NCBI GenBank assembly: GCA_021151585.1
Contig: JAGKWX010000021.1
Location: forward strand, 1 to 32,416
Source of the DNA: Alphaproteobacteria bacterium
GTDB taxonomy: Bacteria > Pseudomonadota > Gammaproteobacteria > JAGOUN01
Direction: 5' to 3'
DNA length: 32,416 nucleotides
The translations under genes were made by a program, and so were the position numbers. Below the pieces are notes generated by a model, which was not told where the DNA came from, did not search any database, and saw only the letters and a list, made by a program, of their open reading frames with translations. This document shows positions 17,473 to 24,436 of this stretch, one piece after another. The stretch's first letter is position 1. Every line of letters begins with the position of its first letter.

Positions 17473-18606
17473 TTAGACCCCTAAATAAAATAATAGAGTG
17501 GTGAAAATGCCATCGACAGTGGTAACAATAGCGATACAACTGACCATGGTTTGCGTTGTTGATGCGCCGACTGCAGCAGCGTTACGAGCGCTATTTAGAC
17601 CGTGAAAACAGCCAATTCCAGCAATCAGAAAACCAAATATCATGGATTTAATAAAACTACTAAAAAAATCCTCTATCGAAACATAAGTGAACATTTGTTT
17701 AATAATTACTTGTCGACTAAAGCCTTCGGCAAGCATGACCAGGCCGCAGCCAAGTAGTCCAAATAAATCCATAAATAGTGCGATGAAAGGAGCAACTAGG
17801 GCTGTTGCGATTAAGCGTGGGAGCACTAGGTAGGGTATAGGGTCTAATCCCATTACTCGCAAAGCATCAATTTCTTGATTGACTTGCATGGCGCCGATTT
17901 CCGCTGCGTATGCAGAGGCAATACGCCCGGTTAAAATAATTGCCATCAATAATGGCCCTAATTCTTTAATTAATGCGACAGAGACAAGATTAGCAACATA
18001 AATTTCAGCACCAAAACTGCGTAATAGCCCCGCAGACTGAAAGGCCATGATTAAGCCGAATAAAATGGCAATTAAAAATGCCAATGGCAAGCTATTGGGG
18101 CCAATATCCTGTGCATATTCTATAATTTTTTTATAGCGGATATCTTTGGGGTGTTTTATTAATATCCATAAACATAAGATGACTTCGCCTATATATATCA
18201 AACATAGTTTAGATGCTTGTAGCCAGCTTGTAACGTTTTCACCAACTTTTTCTATGCCGTGGAATTCGGGTTTTTCTGGGATAATGTCTTGTTTATTTTT
18301 TGGGTCAGAGACCATAAGCCACAAGGATTGTAAATGCGTAGACAGTGGTTCTAATGTGCATTCAATTTTTAACTGCGTTTTTTCTATGCATTTTTTTAGC
18401 TCTATCAGGCCTGCAGAATCCCAGTGCGAAATATCTTTAGTACAAATACTTAATTTGGTGCTGTTTTTGTTTGCAAGGGCAGTGTGAAAAGCCTGGGCAA
18501 GTTGTGGCAAGGAATGCCGAGTTAATTCTCCGTTAAACTGTAAGCAGTGCTGGTTAGGAGATGTTTCAACCAGGCTGAATGTTAATGATTGAGTAGGCGA
18601 TTCCAT
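17473..18606 (-). CDS. mlaE: MlaE-family permease with fused N-terminal STAS domain
   Basis: This is the inner-membrane permease of the lipid ABC transporter. Residues 1-~100 form a STAS domain (ISHWDSAGLIEL matches the DSxG loop), the domain that exists as the separate MlaB protein in E. coli. Residues ~130-377 are the MlaE permease with five or six hydrophobic helices and the family motif ELGPLLMAIILTGRIASAYA followed by EIGAMQVNQEIDALRVMG. The fusion explains why no separate mlaB is present. It is the first gene of the operon; the 236-bp upstream spacer holds a palindrome ATACATGTAT (18641-18650) that could be an operator, and weak TTGAAA-17-TATTGT promoter boxes on this strand. No mlaC is seen nearby. 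Confidence 0.95.
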   Translation of the reverse strand: MESPTQSLTFSLVETSPNQHCLQFNGELTRHSLPQLAQAFHTALANKNSTKLSICTKDISHWDSAGLIELKKCIEKTQLKIECTLEPLSTHLQSLWLMVSDPKNKQDIIPEKPEFHGIEKVGENVTSWLQASKLCLIYIGEVILCLWILIKHPKDIRYKKIIEYAQDIGPNSLPLAFLIAILFGLIMAFQSAGLLRSFGAEIYVANLVSVALIKELGPLLMAIILTGRIASAYAAEIGAMQVNQEIDALRVMGLDPIPYLVLPRLIATALVAPFIALFMDLFGLLGCGLVMLAEGFSRQVIIKQMFTYVSIEDFFSSFIKSMIFGFLIAGIGCFHGLNSARNAAAVGASTTQTMVSCIAIVTTVDGIFTTLLFYLGV

Positions 18607-18640
18607 ACATGTGATCGATTGCTATCTATAAATATAAACA

Positions 18641-18650
18641 ATACATGTAT
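18641..18650. promoter_or_regulatory. Perfect 10-bp palindrome upstream of mlaE
   Basis: ATACATGTAT is fully self-complementary and lies 35 bp before the mlaE start, within the likely promoter zone. A partial copy (ATACATGT, 18605-18612) overlaps the start codon. The pair could be operator half-sites for an unknown regulator; a palindrome this short can also occur by chance in AT-rich DNA. Confidence 0.25.
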
Positions 18651-18842
18651 TTGAGGTGGTTTTTCAAGAGGCTTGATGTTGGATACTTCTTGAAATATTT
18701 TGCGATTAATTTCTGTTTGTTTTTGTGAATGAGCCTGTATCCCATAATTTATGGCCTGTTCGTTACGATACTAACTGCGAAATCTCTATCCGGCGAATGG
18801 GCCAAAGCAAAATAGAATTTCATCAAAGAAGATCAACGGATT

Positions 18843-19112
18843 CTACTCAGCTTCATCGAATCGATTAGCAATTAGCTGAGTTAAGGCATCCATGGCTTGT
18901 TGTTCATCAGTGCCATTGATTTTTAGCAATAATTCGGTATCTTTAGGCGCCGCTAGCATCATAACGCCCATGATACTTTTTGCGTTAACGATTTTTGTGC
19001 CGCGACATAGTTCAATTTGGCTATGAAACTTTGAAGCTAACGTAACAAATTTTGATGAAGCGCGGGCGTGCAAGCCCAGTTTGTTAATGATAACGATGGT
19101 TTTTTCTATCAT
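18843..19112 (-). CDS. ptsO: HPr-like phosphocarrier NPr
   Basis: This is an 89-residue HPr-family phosphocarrier. His15 in LGLHARASSKFV is the site phosphorylated by EI, and Ser46 in NAKSIMGVMMLAA is the regulatory site used by HPr kinase. Both sites are intact. It is the last gene of the lptA-lptB-hpf-hprK-EIIA-NPr operon; its ATG overlaps the EIIA stop by 4 bases. With no sugar EIIB/EIIC in view, a regulatory role is likely. The name ptsO follows its place beside the lpt/hpf cluster; ptsH would be an equally valid name by sequence alone. Confidence 0.94.
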   Translation of the reverse strand: MIEKTIVIINKLGLHARASSKFVTLASKFHSQIELCRGTKIVNAKSIMGVMMLAAPKDTELLLKINGTDEQQAMDALTQLIANRFDEAE

Positions 19113-19531
19113 AAATGATTGTTCCTTTTAAATTCAATAATGATCCATTCTAAAGCAGAATCGGTTACTTCAGCTACCCATTTATCTAATGAAAAATGCT
19201 GGTAATTTGCCGTCTTTATTAACATGGGCAAGCTAATTCCAGTGATAAGAGCGCAATTTTTATATTGAGTGCTTTGCATGATTTTTCGTGCAATGTTGTA
19301 AGGTGTTGCGCCTATTAAATCAGTAAGAATGAGGACTTTTTCTTTTGCCTTAGGGATAAGATTTTTTTTTGCTTCTTCAATTTTTTTTTCTGGGATATCT
19401 TCAGGGGATATTTCAAATAAGTGTATGTCACTTATGAGTTCTGTAGGCAAAATATCAGACAATGCTTGTAGTAGTGCGCTGCCGGTAGGTGCGTGGGTTA
19501 TAATAAAAATTGATGCATCACTGTTGCTCAT
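19109..19531 (-). CDS. PTS EIIA component, mannose/sorbose-type
   Basis: This 140-residue protein is a stand-alone EIIA domain of the mannose family. The active-site His is H13 in IIITHAPTGSALL, and the second hallmark DLIGATPYNIARK (around 71-83) corresponds to the family DLxGGSPxN motif. It would accept phosphate from NPr. It is not the EIIA-Ntr (PtsN) type usually found beside rpoN in enterobacteria. It is embedded between hprK and NPr with a 4-base overlap downstream, which suggests a regulatory relay rather than sugar uptake. Confidence 0.92.
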   Translation of the reverse strand: MSNSDASIFIITHAPTGSALLQALSDILPTELISDIHLFEISPEDIPEKKIEEAKKNLIPKAKEKVLILTDLIGATPYNIARKIMQSTQYKNCALITGISLPMLIKTANYQHFSLDKWVAEVTDSALEWIIIEFKRNNHL

Positions 19532-19534
19532 AAT

Positions 19535-20077
19535 TTATTTACCATTGAGTAGGGCGCGTTGCTTGCTGATAAAATCTTCTGCAGCATCATAACCGGCGCA
19601 GCGTAGGCGATGCATGCGTACTGCGCTTTCGATTAATACAGACAAATTTCTTCCGGCGGCAACCGGAACAACAACACGCGCAATTTCTTTGCCCAAAATC
19701 GTCATGGTGCTGTGCATGCCATATAAGCGATCACTATTTTTAATTTCATCATCGCTCAAATCAGCTAAGTGAGTTACTAATTCCAGAGAAGATTGTTTGC
19801 GAATTGCATGCTCGCCAAACATTTCTTTGATATTTAATATTCCCAATCCACGAACTTCTAGAAAATTTTGCAGCACTTCATGGCATTTTCCCGTGACCTC
19901 ATTGCTTTCAGGGTCTAAATAAAATTCAGTTGAGTCATCGGCAATCAAGCAATGACCGCGACTAATTAGTCCTAGTGCAATTTCGCTTTTGCCGATGCCG
20001 CTATTGCCGGTCAAGAAAACACCGACACCAAAAATATCTAAATATACGCCATGTAAAGAAATAGCCGCTTGTGTCAT
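19535..20077 (-). CDS. hprK: HPr kinase/phosphorylase, short form
   Basis: HprK phosphorylates and dephosphorylates Ser46 of HPr/NPr. From the ATG at 20077 the protein is 180 residues and consists of the catalytic domain alone. The P-loop FLTGNSGIGKSE is near residue 22, followed by the signature LEVRGLGILNIKEMFG and the C-terminal PVAAGRNLSVLIESA. The ~130-residue N-terminal domain of Gram-positive HprK (total ~310) is missing, as in many alphaproteobacterial short forms. The frame extends upstream to 20104, but that would overlap hpf by 25 bases. Starting at 20077 leaves 2 bp after the hpf stop, with a GAAGAAG Shine-Dalgarno in the hpf tail. Confidence 0.93.
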   Translation of the reverse strand: MTQAAISLHGVYLDIFGVGVFLTGNSGIGKSEIALGLISRGHCLIADDSTEFYLDPESNEVTGKCHEVLQNFLEVRGLGILNIKEMFGEHAIRKQSSLELVTHLADLSDDEIKNSDRLYGMHSTMTILGKEIARVVVPVAAGRNLSVLIESAVRMHRLRCAGYDAAEDFISKQRALLNGK

Positions 20078-20079
20078 AT

Positions 20080-20406
20080 TTATTCTTCTTCGCCGCCGCA
20101 ACACCTATGATCGTGCCTGTGTTCCATGTGTTTGGTTTTATGTGATTCAATTTGACGGACTAGTTTATGAGCCATATCGTCAATGGCTTTATACATATTT
20201 TCTGCTGTCGCGTGGGCGCTAATTTCTATGCCTTTTAAATGCGCATTAGCTTTAACGGTATGTTCTTGTTTATTGATTGATTCTAAAACCACATGAATTT
20301 CGCTGACATGATCTTCATGCTTATCTAATTTTTCCAGTTTTTTTTCTAATAATTCTTCAACGGCATCAGATTTAGCAGCGTTACGCCAAGTATATTTTAT
20401 ATTCAT
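20080..20406 (-). CDS. hpf: Ribosome hibernation promoting factor with His/Cys-rich tail
   Basis: HPF (the YhbH/RaiA family) binds the 30S decoding region in resting cells and promotes inactive ribosome dimers or monomers. The 108-residue protein has the fold pattern of the short form: beta strand, helix EELLEKKLEKLDKH, strands EIHVVLESI and HTVKANAHLKGIEISAHA, and the second helix NMYKAIDDMAHKLVRQIESH. It is about 13 residues longer than E. coli HPF (95). The extra tail (about 89-108) holds H89, H93, H96, H98, H100 and the pair C102-C103, a likely metal-binding patch. Its ATG overlaps the lptB stop by 4 bases. In many gammaproteobacteria rpoN lies between lptB and hpf; here it is absent. Confidence 0.94.
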   Translation of the reverse strand: MNIKYTWRNAAKSDAVEELLEKKLEKLDKHEDHVSEIHVVLESINKQEHTVKANAHLKGIEISAHATAENMYKAIDDMAHKLVRQIESHKTKHMEHRHDHRCCGGEEE

Positions 20407-21161
20407 TCTTCATTCTCCTTTTGATAATGATACTGATTAAAAGATGCACCTAAATAGACATTACGTACTTGTTGGTTAGTTAAAATTTCTTGTGATGTTC
20501 CTTGATATAATATAGTACCTTCACTCACTATATATCCGCGTTGACAAATATCAAGAGTTTCTCGAACATTATGATCAGTAATAAGAACGCCGATTTTTTT
20601 GGCCGCTAATTGATGGATTATGTGCTTAATGTCAACCACTGAGATGGGGTCGATCCCTGCAAAAGGTTCATCTAATAAAATAAATTTTGGTTCTAATGCG
20701 ACAGCGCGAGCAATTTCAACGCGTCGACGTTCACCGCCCGATAAGCTAATGCCAAGAGAATGTCGAATGTGACCAATATGAAATTCTTCTAGCATGTGTT
20801 CTAATTTAGTCTGGCGTTCTGCCGGGCTTAAATCTTGTCTAAGCTCTAAAACCGCCATAATATTTTGTTGTGTTGTTAATTTTCGAAAAATAGATGCTTC
20901 TTGGGGTAGATAACCTATGCCAGCGCGTGCGCGCTCATGGATGGCTGAGTTCGTAATATCTTGGTCATTTAGTCGAATGCAGCCAGCATTTGGCGTTACT
21001 AAGCCTACAATCATGTAAAATAATGTCGTCTTTCCAGCGCCATTTGGGCCGAGTAGGCCGATAATTTCTCCGCTACGTAATTCAACAGAAATGCCTTTCA
21101 CAGCATGCTTACGTTTGTAGCTCTTTTGCAGATTTTCTGCGCGTAAAATATCAACAGTCAT
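20403..21161 (-). CDS. lptB: LPS export ABC transporter ATP-binding protein LptB
   Basis: LptB powers extraction of lipopolysaccharide from the inner membrane by LptFG. The 252-residue ATPase has Walker A LLGPNGAGKTTLFYMIVG (about 35-52), the Q-loop GYLPQEASIFRKLT (typical LptB wording), the signature LSGGERRRVEIARA and Walker B FILLDEPFAGIDP, with the switch His in ITDHNVRETL. It follows lptA with a 1-bp gap and overlaps hpf by 4 bases, so the genes form one operon. Confidence 0.96.
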   Translation of the reverse strand: MTVDILRAENLQKSYKRKHAVKGISVELRSGEIIGLLGPNGAGKTTLFYMIVGLVTPNAGCIRLNDQDITNSAIHERARAGIGYLPQEASIFRKLTTQQNIMAVLELRQDLSPAERQTKLEHMLEEFHIGHIRHSLGISLSGGERRRVEIARAVALEPKFILLDEPFAGIDPISVVDIKHIIHQLAAKKIGVLITDHNVRETLDICQRGYIVSEGTILYQGTSQEILTNQQVRNVYLGASFNQYHYQKENEE

Positions 21162-21162
21162 C

Positions 21163-21669
21163 TTAATGCTTTGTTCCTGGGTATATAATAATAGACGAAC
21201 GCTGGTTCGCTTGTTTTTGAGTGACTACTTTTTGTTCCTCGGTAAAATATTCAAATTCAGGTCCATTAAACTGATTACTGCCATCTGTCGCATGCGCATT
21301 ACCATCGAATATAGCGCGTTTTTCAGGGGCAATGTAAGTTATTATATCGCTTGTTGCATGAAAGGGGGAGTCTTTTGGTGTTGGAATGGTTTCATATTGT
21401 GCCTGAGCTGTCTTGCTGCCGTAGGCGATTAATTTGATTAATTGCTGGTTTTTATCAGTATAAACGATAACTTTATTTCCGCTTAGTACGGTGCTGCCTT
21501 GTGTAACCTGAACATTCCCCTCTAATATGGATATATTTTGAGCATAATTAATATTTACTTTATCAGCGATAATATTGATCGGTTGTTTTTTATCCTCAGG
21601 AAGGGCTATGGAGGCCGTATTTACAAGAAATGTTAATAAAAACGTTAATATGGCTTGTTTGAGCTTCAT
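21163..21669 (-). CDS. lptA: LPS transport periplasmic bridge protein LptA
   Basis: LptA forms the periplasmic beta-jellyroll bridge that carries LPS from LptC to LptD. The 168-residue protein starts with a signal peptide (about 1-22, ending SIA). The OstA-type repeats follow: INIIADKVNINYAQNISILE, then GNVQVTQGSTVLSGNKVIVY, and the later FHATSDIITYIAPEKRAIFDG and GNAHATDGSNQFNGPEFEY. Its size is close to E. coli LptA (185). It is the first gene of the operon and divergent from sucB across a 230-bp spacer. lptC and kdsC/D, often upstream, are not here. Confidence 0.94.
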   Translation of the reverse strand: MKLKQAILTFLLTFLVNTASIALPEDKKQPINIIADKVNINYAQNISILEGNVQVTQGSTVLSGNKVIVYTDKNQQLIKLIAYGSKTAQAQYETIPTPKDSPFHATSDIITYIAPEKRAIFDGNAHATDGSNQFNGPEFEYFTEEQKVVTQKQANQRSSIIIYPGTKH

Positions 21670-21899
21670 TGAAAGATGCGTTTTTTATATAATATCTGCT
21701 ATTGTACATGACTTGTTTTATCCTTGATATATGCATGATAATGTATGTAAATTTTAAGTACTCTTATAGGTTTACAGCAAGCGTAAAAAAACATATCCTT
21801 ACGCCTAGCAAATATAGTCTGCAAGAGCATGACCGCAGTAAAATAGAAATCCTAGAATTAATTTAAAAGTTTGACATTTATTACAAGGCTGAGAAAATT

Positions 21900-23063
21900 A
21901 TGACCATTACAAATATTAAAGTCCCTGCATTACCAGAATCAATTGCTGACGCTACCGTCGCGGCTTGGCATAAAAAACCAGGGGATTTTGTCAAGCGTGA
22001 TGAAAATATTGTTGATCTTGAAACTGATAAAGTGGTTTTGGAAGTGCCGGCCCTGGAAGATGGGATTTTAACAGAAATATTAAAGCCTACAGGGTCAACA
22101 GTGTTGGCAAATGAAATTTTAGCTACGTTTGAAGCCGGAAAAAGTTCAGATGCGGCTGCGGGCAATGCGAGTGTTGCTGAACAACAAAGTAAACCATCTG
22201 CTGCTGCGCCTGTTGAGCAGCAAGCTAAGTCATCTCTGGCTGTCGGCGCGTCTGACCCTGTGCCAGAAATTAATAGCGAAGAGCATTTTACTCCAGCAGA
22301 GCGTCGTTCACTTCGTGCAGGCCACGCAGTGGCTGCCAGATCTAGCGCGCGACCAGCGGCATCACGTACAGATAATCGCGTACCGATGACGCGTTTACGC
22401 CAGCGAATCGCTGAGCGTTTATTGGAAGCAAAAAATAATACGGCAATGTTAACTACTTTCAATGAGGTTAATTTGCAAGCGGTTATTGATTTGCGCTCAA
22501 AATATAAAGATCAGTTTGAGAAAAAACATGGCGCGCGTTTAGGGTTTATGTCTTTCTTTACCTTGGCTTGTGTTGAAGCGCTGAAAAAGTTCCCAGCAAT
22601 CAATGCATCGATAGATGGTAATGATATTGTTTATCATAATTATTTTGATATTGGCATGGCCATTTCTACAGAAAAAGGTTTGGTTGTGCCTATTGTGCGT
22701 GATGCGGATCAATTATCTATGGCGGATATTGAATTGAAGATCGTGGATTTTGCAAAACGTGCGCGTGATGGAAAATTATCATTAGAAGAAATGACTGGCG
22801 GTACTTTTTCAATTACTAACGGTGGTGTGTTTGGTTCTATGTTGTCAACTCCGATTGTCAATCCGCCGCAAAGCGCAATTTTAGGCATGCATACGATTCA
22901 GCAACGTCCAGTGGCTGAAAATGGCCAGGTTGTCATTCGTCCTATGATGTATTTAGCTTTATCGTATGATCACCGAATTGTTGATGGTAAGGAAGCGATT
23001 TCCTTCTTAGTTGCCATCAAAGAATTCCTAGAAAATCCAGGAAAAACATTACTAGCGATCTAA
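21900..23063 (+). CDS. sucB: Dihydrolipoamide succinyltransferase (2-oxoglutarate dehydrogenase E2)
   Basis: SucB transfers succinyl groups from lipoate to CoA in the TCA cycle. The lipoyl domain is at 1-78, with lipoylated K44 in DLETDKVVLEVPAL. An Ala/Ser/Gln-rich linker runs to about 122, and the acyltransferase core from ~160 ends with the catalytic SYDHRIVDG (H358, D362). Length is 387 against 405 in E. coli. The peripheral-subunit-binding domain between linker and core looks lost. Only a FTPAERRSLRAG remnant stands about 25 residues before the core start (RVPMTRLRQRIAERL), and the usual GTGxxGRxxxxDV segment is not there. The gene stands alone: no sucA upstream and no lpd or sucCD downstream. 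The spacer to lptA carries possible but weak promoter boxes (TTGATA-18-TAAATT near 21724-21753). Confidence 0.95.
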   Translation: MTITNIKVPALPESIADATVAAWHKKPGDFVKRDENIVDLETDKVVLEVPALEDGILTEILKPTGSTVLANEILATFEAGKSSDAAAGNASVAEQQSKPSAAAPVEQQAKSSLAVGASDPVPEINSEEHFTPAERRSLRAGHAVAARSSARPAASRTDNRVPMTRLRQRIAERLLEAKNNTAMLTTFNEVNLQAVIDLRSKYKDQFEKKHGARLGFMSFFTLACVEALKKFPAINASIDGNDIVYHNYFDIGMAISTEKGLVVPIVRDADQLSMADIELKIVDFAKRARDGKLSLEEMTGGTFSITNGGVFGSMLSTPIVNPPQSAILGMHTIQQRPVAENGQVVIRPMMYLALSYDHRIVDGKEAISFLVAIKEFLENPGKTLLAI

Positions 23064-23082
23064 TCTTTTCTCGATGGTGTGC

Positions 23083-23111
23083 ATCATCCCGTTTATAGAC
23101 AACGGGATGAT
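23083..23111. terminator. Likely bidirectional terminator between sucB and aspB
   Basis: A perfect 11-bp inverted repeat (ATCATCCCGTT/AACGGGATGAT) with a 7-nt loop lies 19 bp after the sucB stop and 17 bp after the aspB stop, exactly between the two convergent genes. No long T-run follows on either strand, so termination strength is uncertain, but position and symmetry fit a shared terminator. Confidence 0.6.
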
Positions 23112-23128
23112 CAATTGTCGCAAGAGGG

Positions 23129-24331
23129 TTAAGAAATAAAATTCTTGAGTCTACGCATTGCATCGTTTAAGACTTCCATGCTCGATGCAAACGAAAAGCG
23201 AATACATCCCGGCGCGCCAAACGGCGTCCCTGGTGTAATAACAATGCCAGTTTTTTCAATTAACAATTCAGCGAATTCCAAATCATTATTTAAACCCATG
23301 CGGTGAATGACTTCGCTGACATCGGGTAATGTATAAAATGTTCCTTCGCTTGGTAAAATTTTAACGCCTGGCATGCGACTCATTTCATGAAATAAAAAAT
23401 CGTGACGCTCATGAAACGCTTGTACCATGGGCAAAATATAGCGCGTCATTTCAGGTGTAAGCGCGGCGGCGGAAGCCGCTTGTGAAATCGAGCAGGGGCA
23501 AGAAGTGGATTGACTTTGAATGGTTGTCATCGCTTCGATAATCTTTTTGTTACCTGCAGTATAACCAATGCGCCAGCCAGTCATTGCATATACCTTTGAT
23601 AAGCTATTCATCACCAGTGTGCGATCTTTTAATTCGGGAACAGCCATAACGATATTGGAAAATGTGTTATTGCCCCACATGATGTGTTCATAAATTTCAT
23701 CACTTAAAATCATGACGTGGGGGTATTTGAGTAATACTTTGCCTAAAGCTTGAAATTCTTCTTGCGAATAAATTTTTCCGGATGGATTTGATGGGCTATT
23801 AAAAAAAACTAATTTGGTTTTTTTTGTAATGGCTTTATCCAATTGTTCAGGAGTGATTTTAAAATGTGTGTCAATATTCGTTGGTAACATTACTGGGACG
23901 CCATCGACTAATTTCACCATATCAGGATAAGAAACCCAGTAGGGCGCGGGAATAATCACTTCATCACCTGGGTTGATTAAGGCGAGCAAAGCATTGTAAA
24001 TAGAATGTTTTGCACCATTAGAAACGATAATCTCATTTAATGCATAAGATAAACCATTTTCTCGTTTCAATTTTTCCGCAATCGCGGTGCGTAACTCTAC
24101 CGTGCCTTCTACCAGTGTATACTTGGTTTTGCCAGCTTTCATCGCGGCAATCGCTGCTGCTTTGATTGGTTCGGGAGTATCAAAATCCGGCTCACCTAAA
24201 TTCAAGGCAATAATATCTTTGCCTTGCGCCTTTAAAGCTGCTGCTTTAGCAGCAACGGCAAGCGTGGCAGAAGGTTCAATACTGGTGGCGCGGGTGGATA
24301 ATAAGTGGTTCATAATAGTTTCTTTAGACAT
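23129..24331 (-). CDS. aspB: Class I pyridoxal-phosphate aminotransferase, AspB/AatA type (aspartate)
   Basis: This transaminase of subgroup I-gamma probably converts aspartate and 2-oxoglutarate to oxaloacetate and glutamate. The 400-residue protein has the PLP lysine K246 in NSLSKVYAMTGWRIGY, the cofactor Asp D211 in LSDEIYEH, the SPSNPSG loop (179-185) and the substrate-carboxylate Arg in GCIRFSFA. Similarity in wording to Bacillus AspB is strong; aromatic or prephenate activity is possible in this subgroup. The ATG at 24331 has no visible Shine-Dalgarno. The second Met (ATG at 24313, MNHLLSTRA) has AAAGAAA upstream and may be the true start. It diverges from uvrB over 105 bp and converges on sucB. 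Confidence 0.93.
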   Translation of the reverse strand: MSKETIMNHLLSTRATSIEPSATLAVAAKAAALKAQGKDIIALNLGEPDFDTPEPIKAAAIAAMKAGKTKYTLVEGTVELRTAIAEKLKRENGLSYALNEIIVSNGAKHSIYNALLALINPGDEVIIPAPYWVSYPDMVKLVDGVPVMLPTNIDTHFKITPEQLDKAITKKTKLVFFNSPSNPSGKIYSQEEFQALGKVLLKYPHVMILSDEIYEHIMWGNNTFSNIVMAVPELKDRTLVMNSLSKVYAMTGWRIGYTAGNKKIIEAMTTIQSQSTSCPCSISQAASAAALTPEMTRYILPMVQAFHERHDFLFHEMSRMPGVKILPSEGTFYTLPDVSEVIHRMGLNNDLEFAELLIEKTGIVITPGTPFGAPGCIRFSFASSMEVLNDAMRRLKNFIS

Positions 24332-24436
24332 AGGATTATGACATATTTCATCATAAAATTAGATTATTTGGTAGTAATAATGCCTACAATTAGCGTGTTT
24401 TATGGTATAGTAGTTTATATGTTGTAGAGTGAAAAT

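Noticed and set aside
18666..18693. TTTCAAGA/TCTTGAAA inverted repeat as a terminator after NPr
   Set aside because: The stem is 8 bp of mainly A-T pairs with an 18-nt loop and no T-run in the direction of transcription; too weak to call.
20078..20104. Upstream hprK start giving an Arg-rich N-terminus (MLRRRRR)
   Set aside because: It overlaps the hpf tail by 25 bases; the Arg run is the hpf His/Cys-rich tail DNA read in another frame. ATG 20077 is better spaced.
21871..21899. TTGACA at 21871 as the sucB promoter -35
   Set aside because: The matching -10 position would fall directly on the bases before the ATG at 21900, leaving no room for a leader and ribosome site.
21881..22462. 193-codon minus-strand frame across the 5' part of sucB
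   Set aside because: It is antisense to a clear lipoyl domain and linker; its Ala/Ser-rich text is the mirror of the repetitive linker codons.
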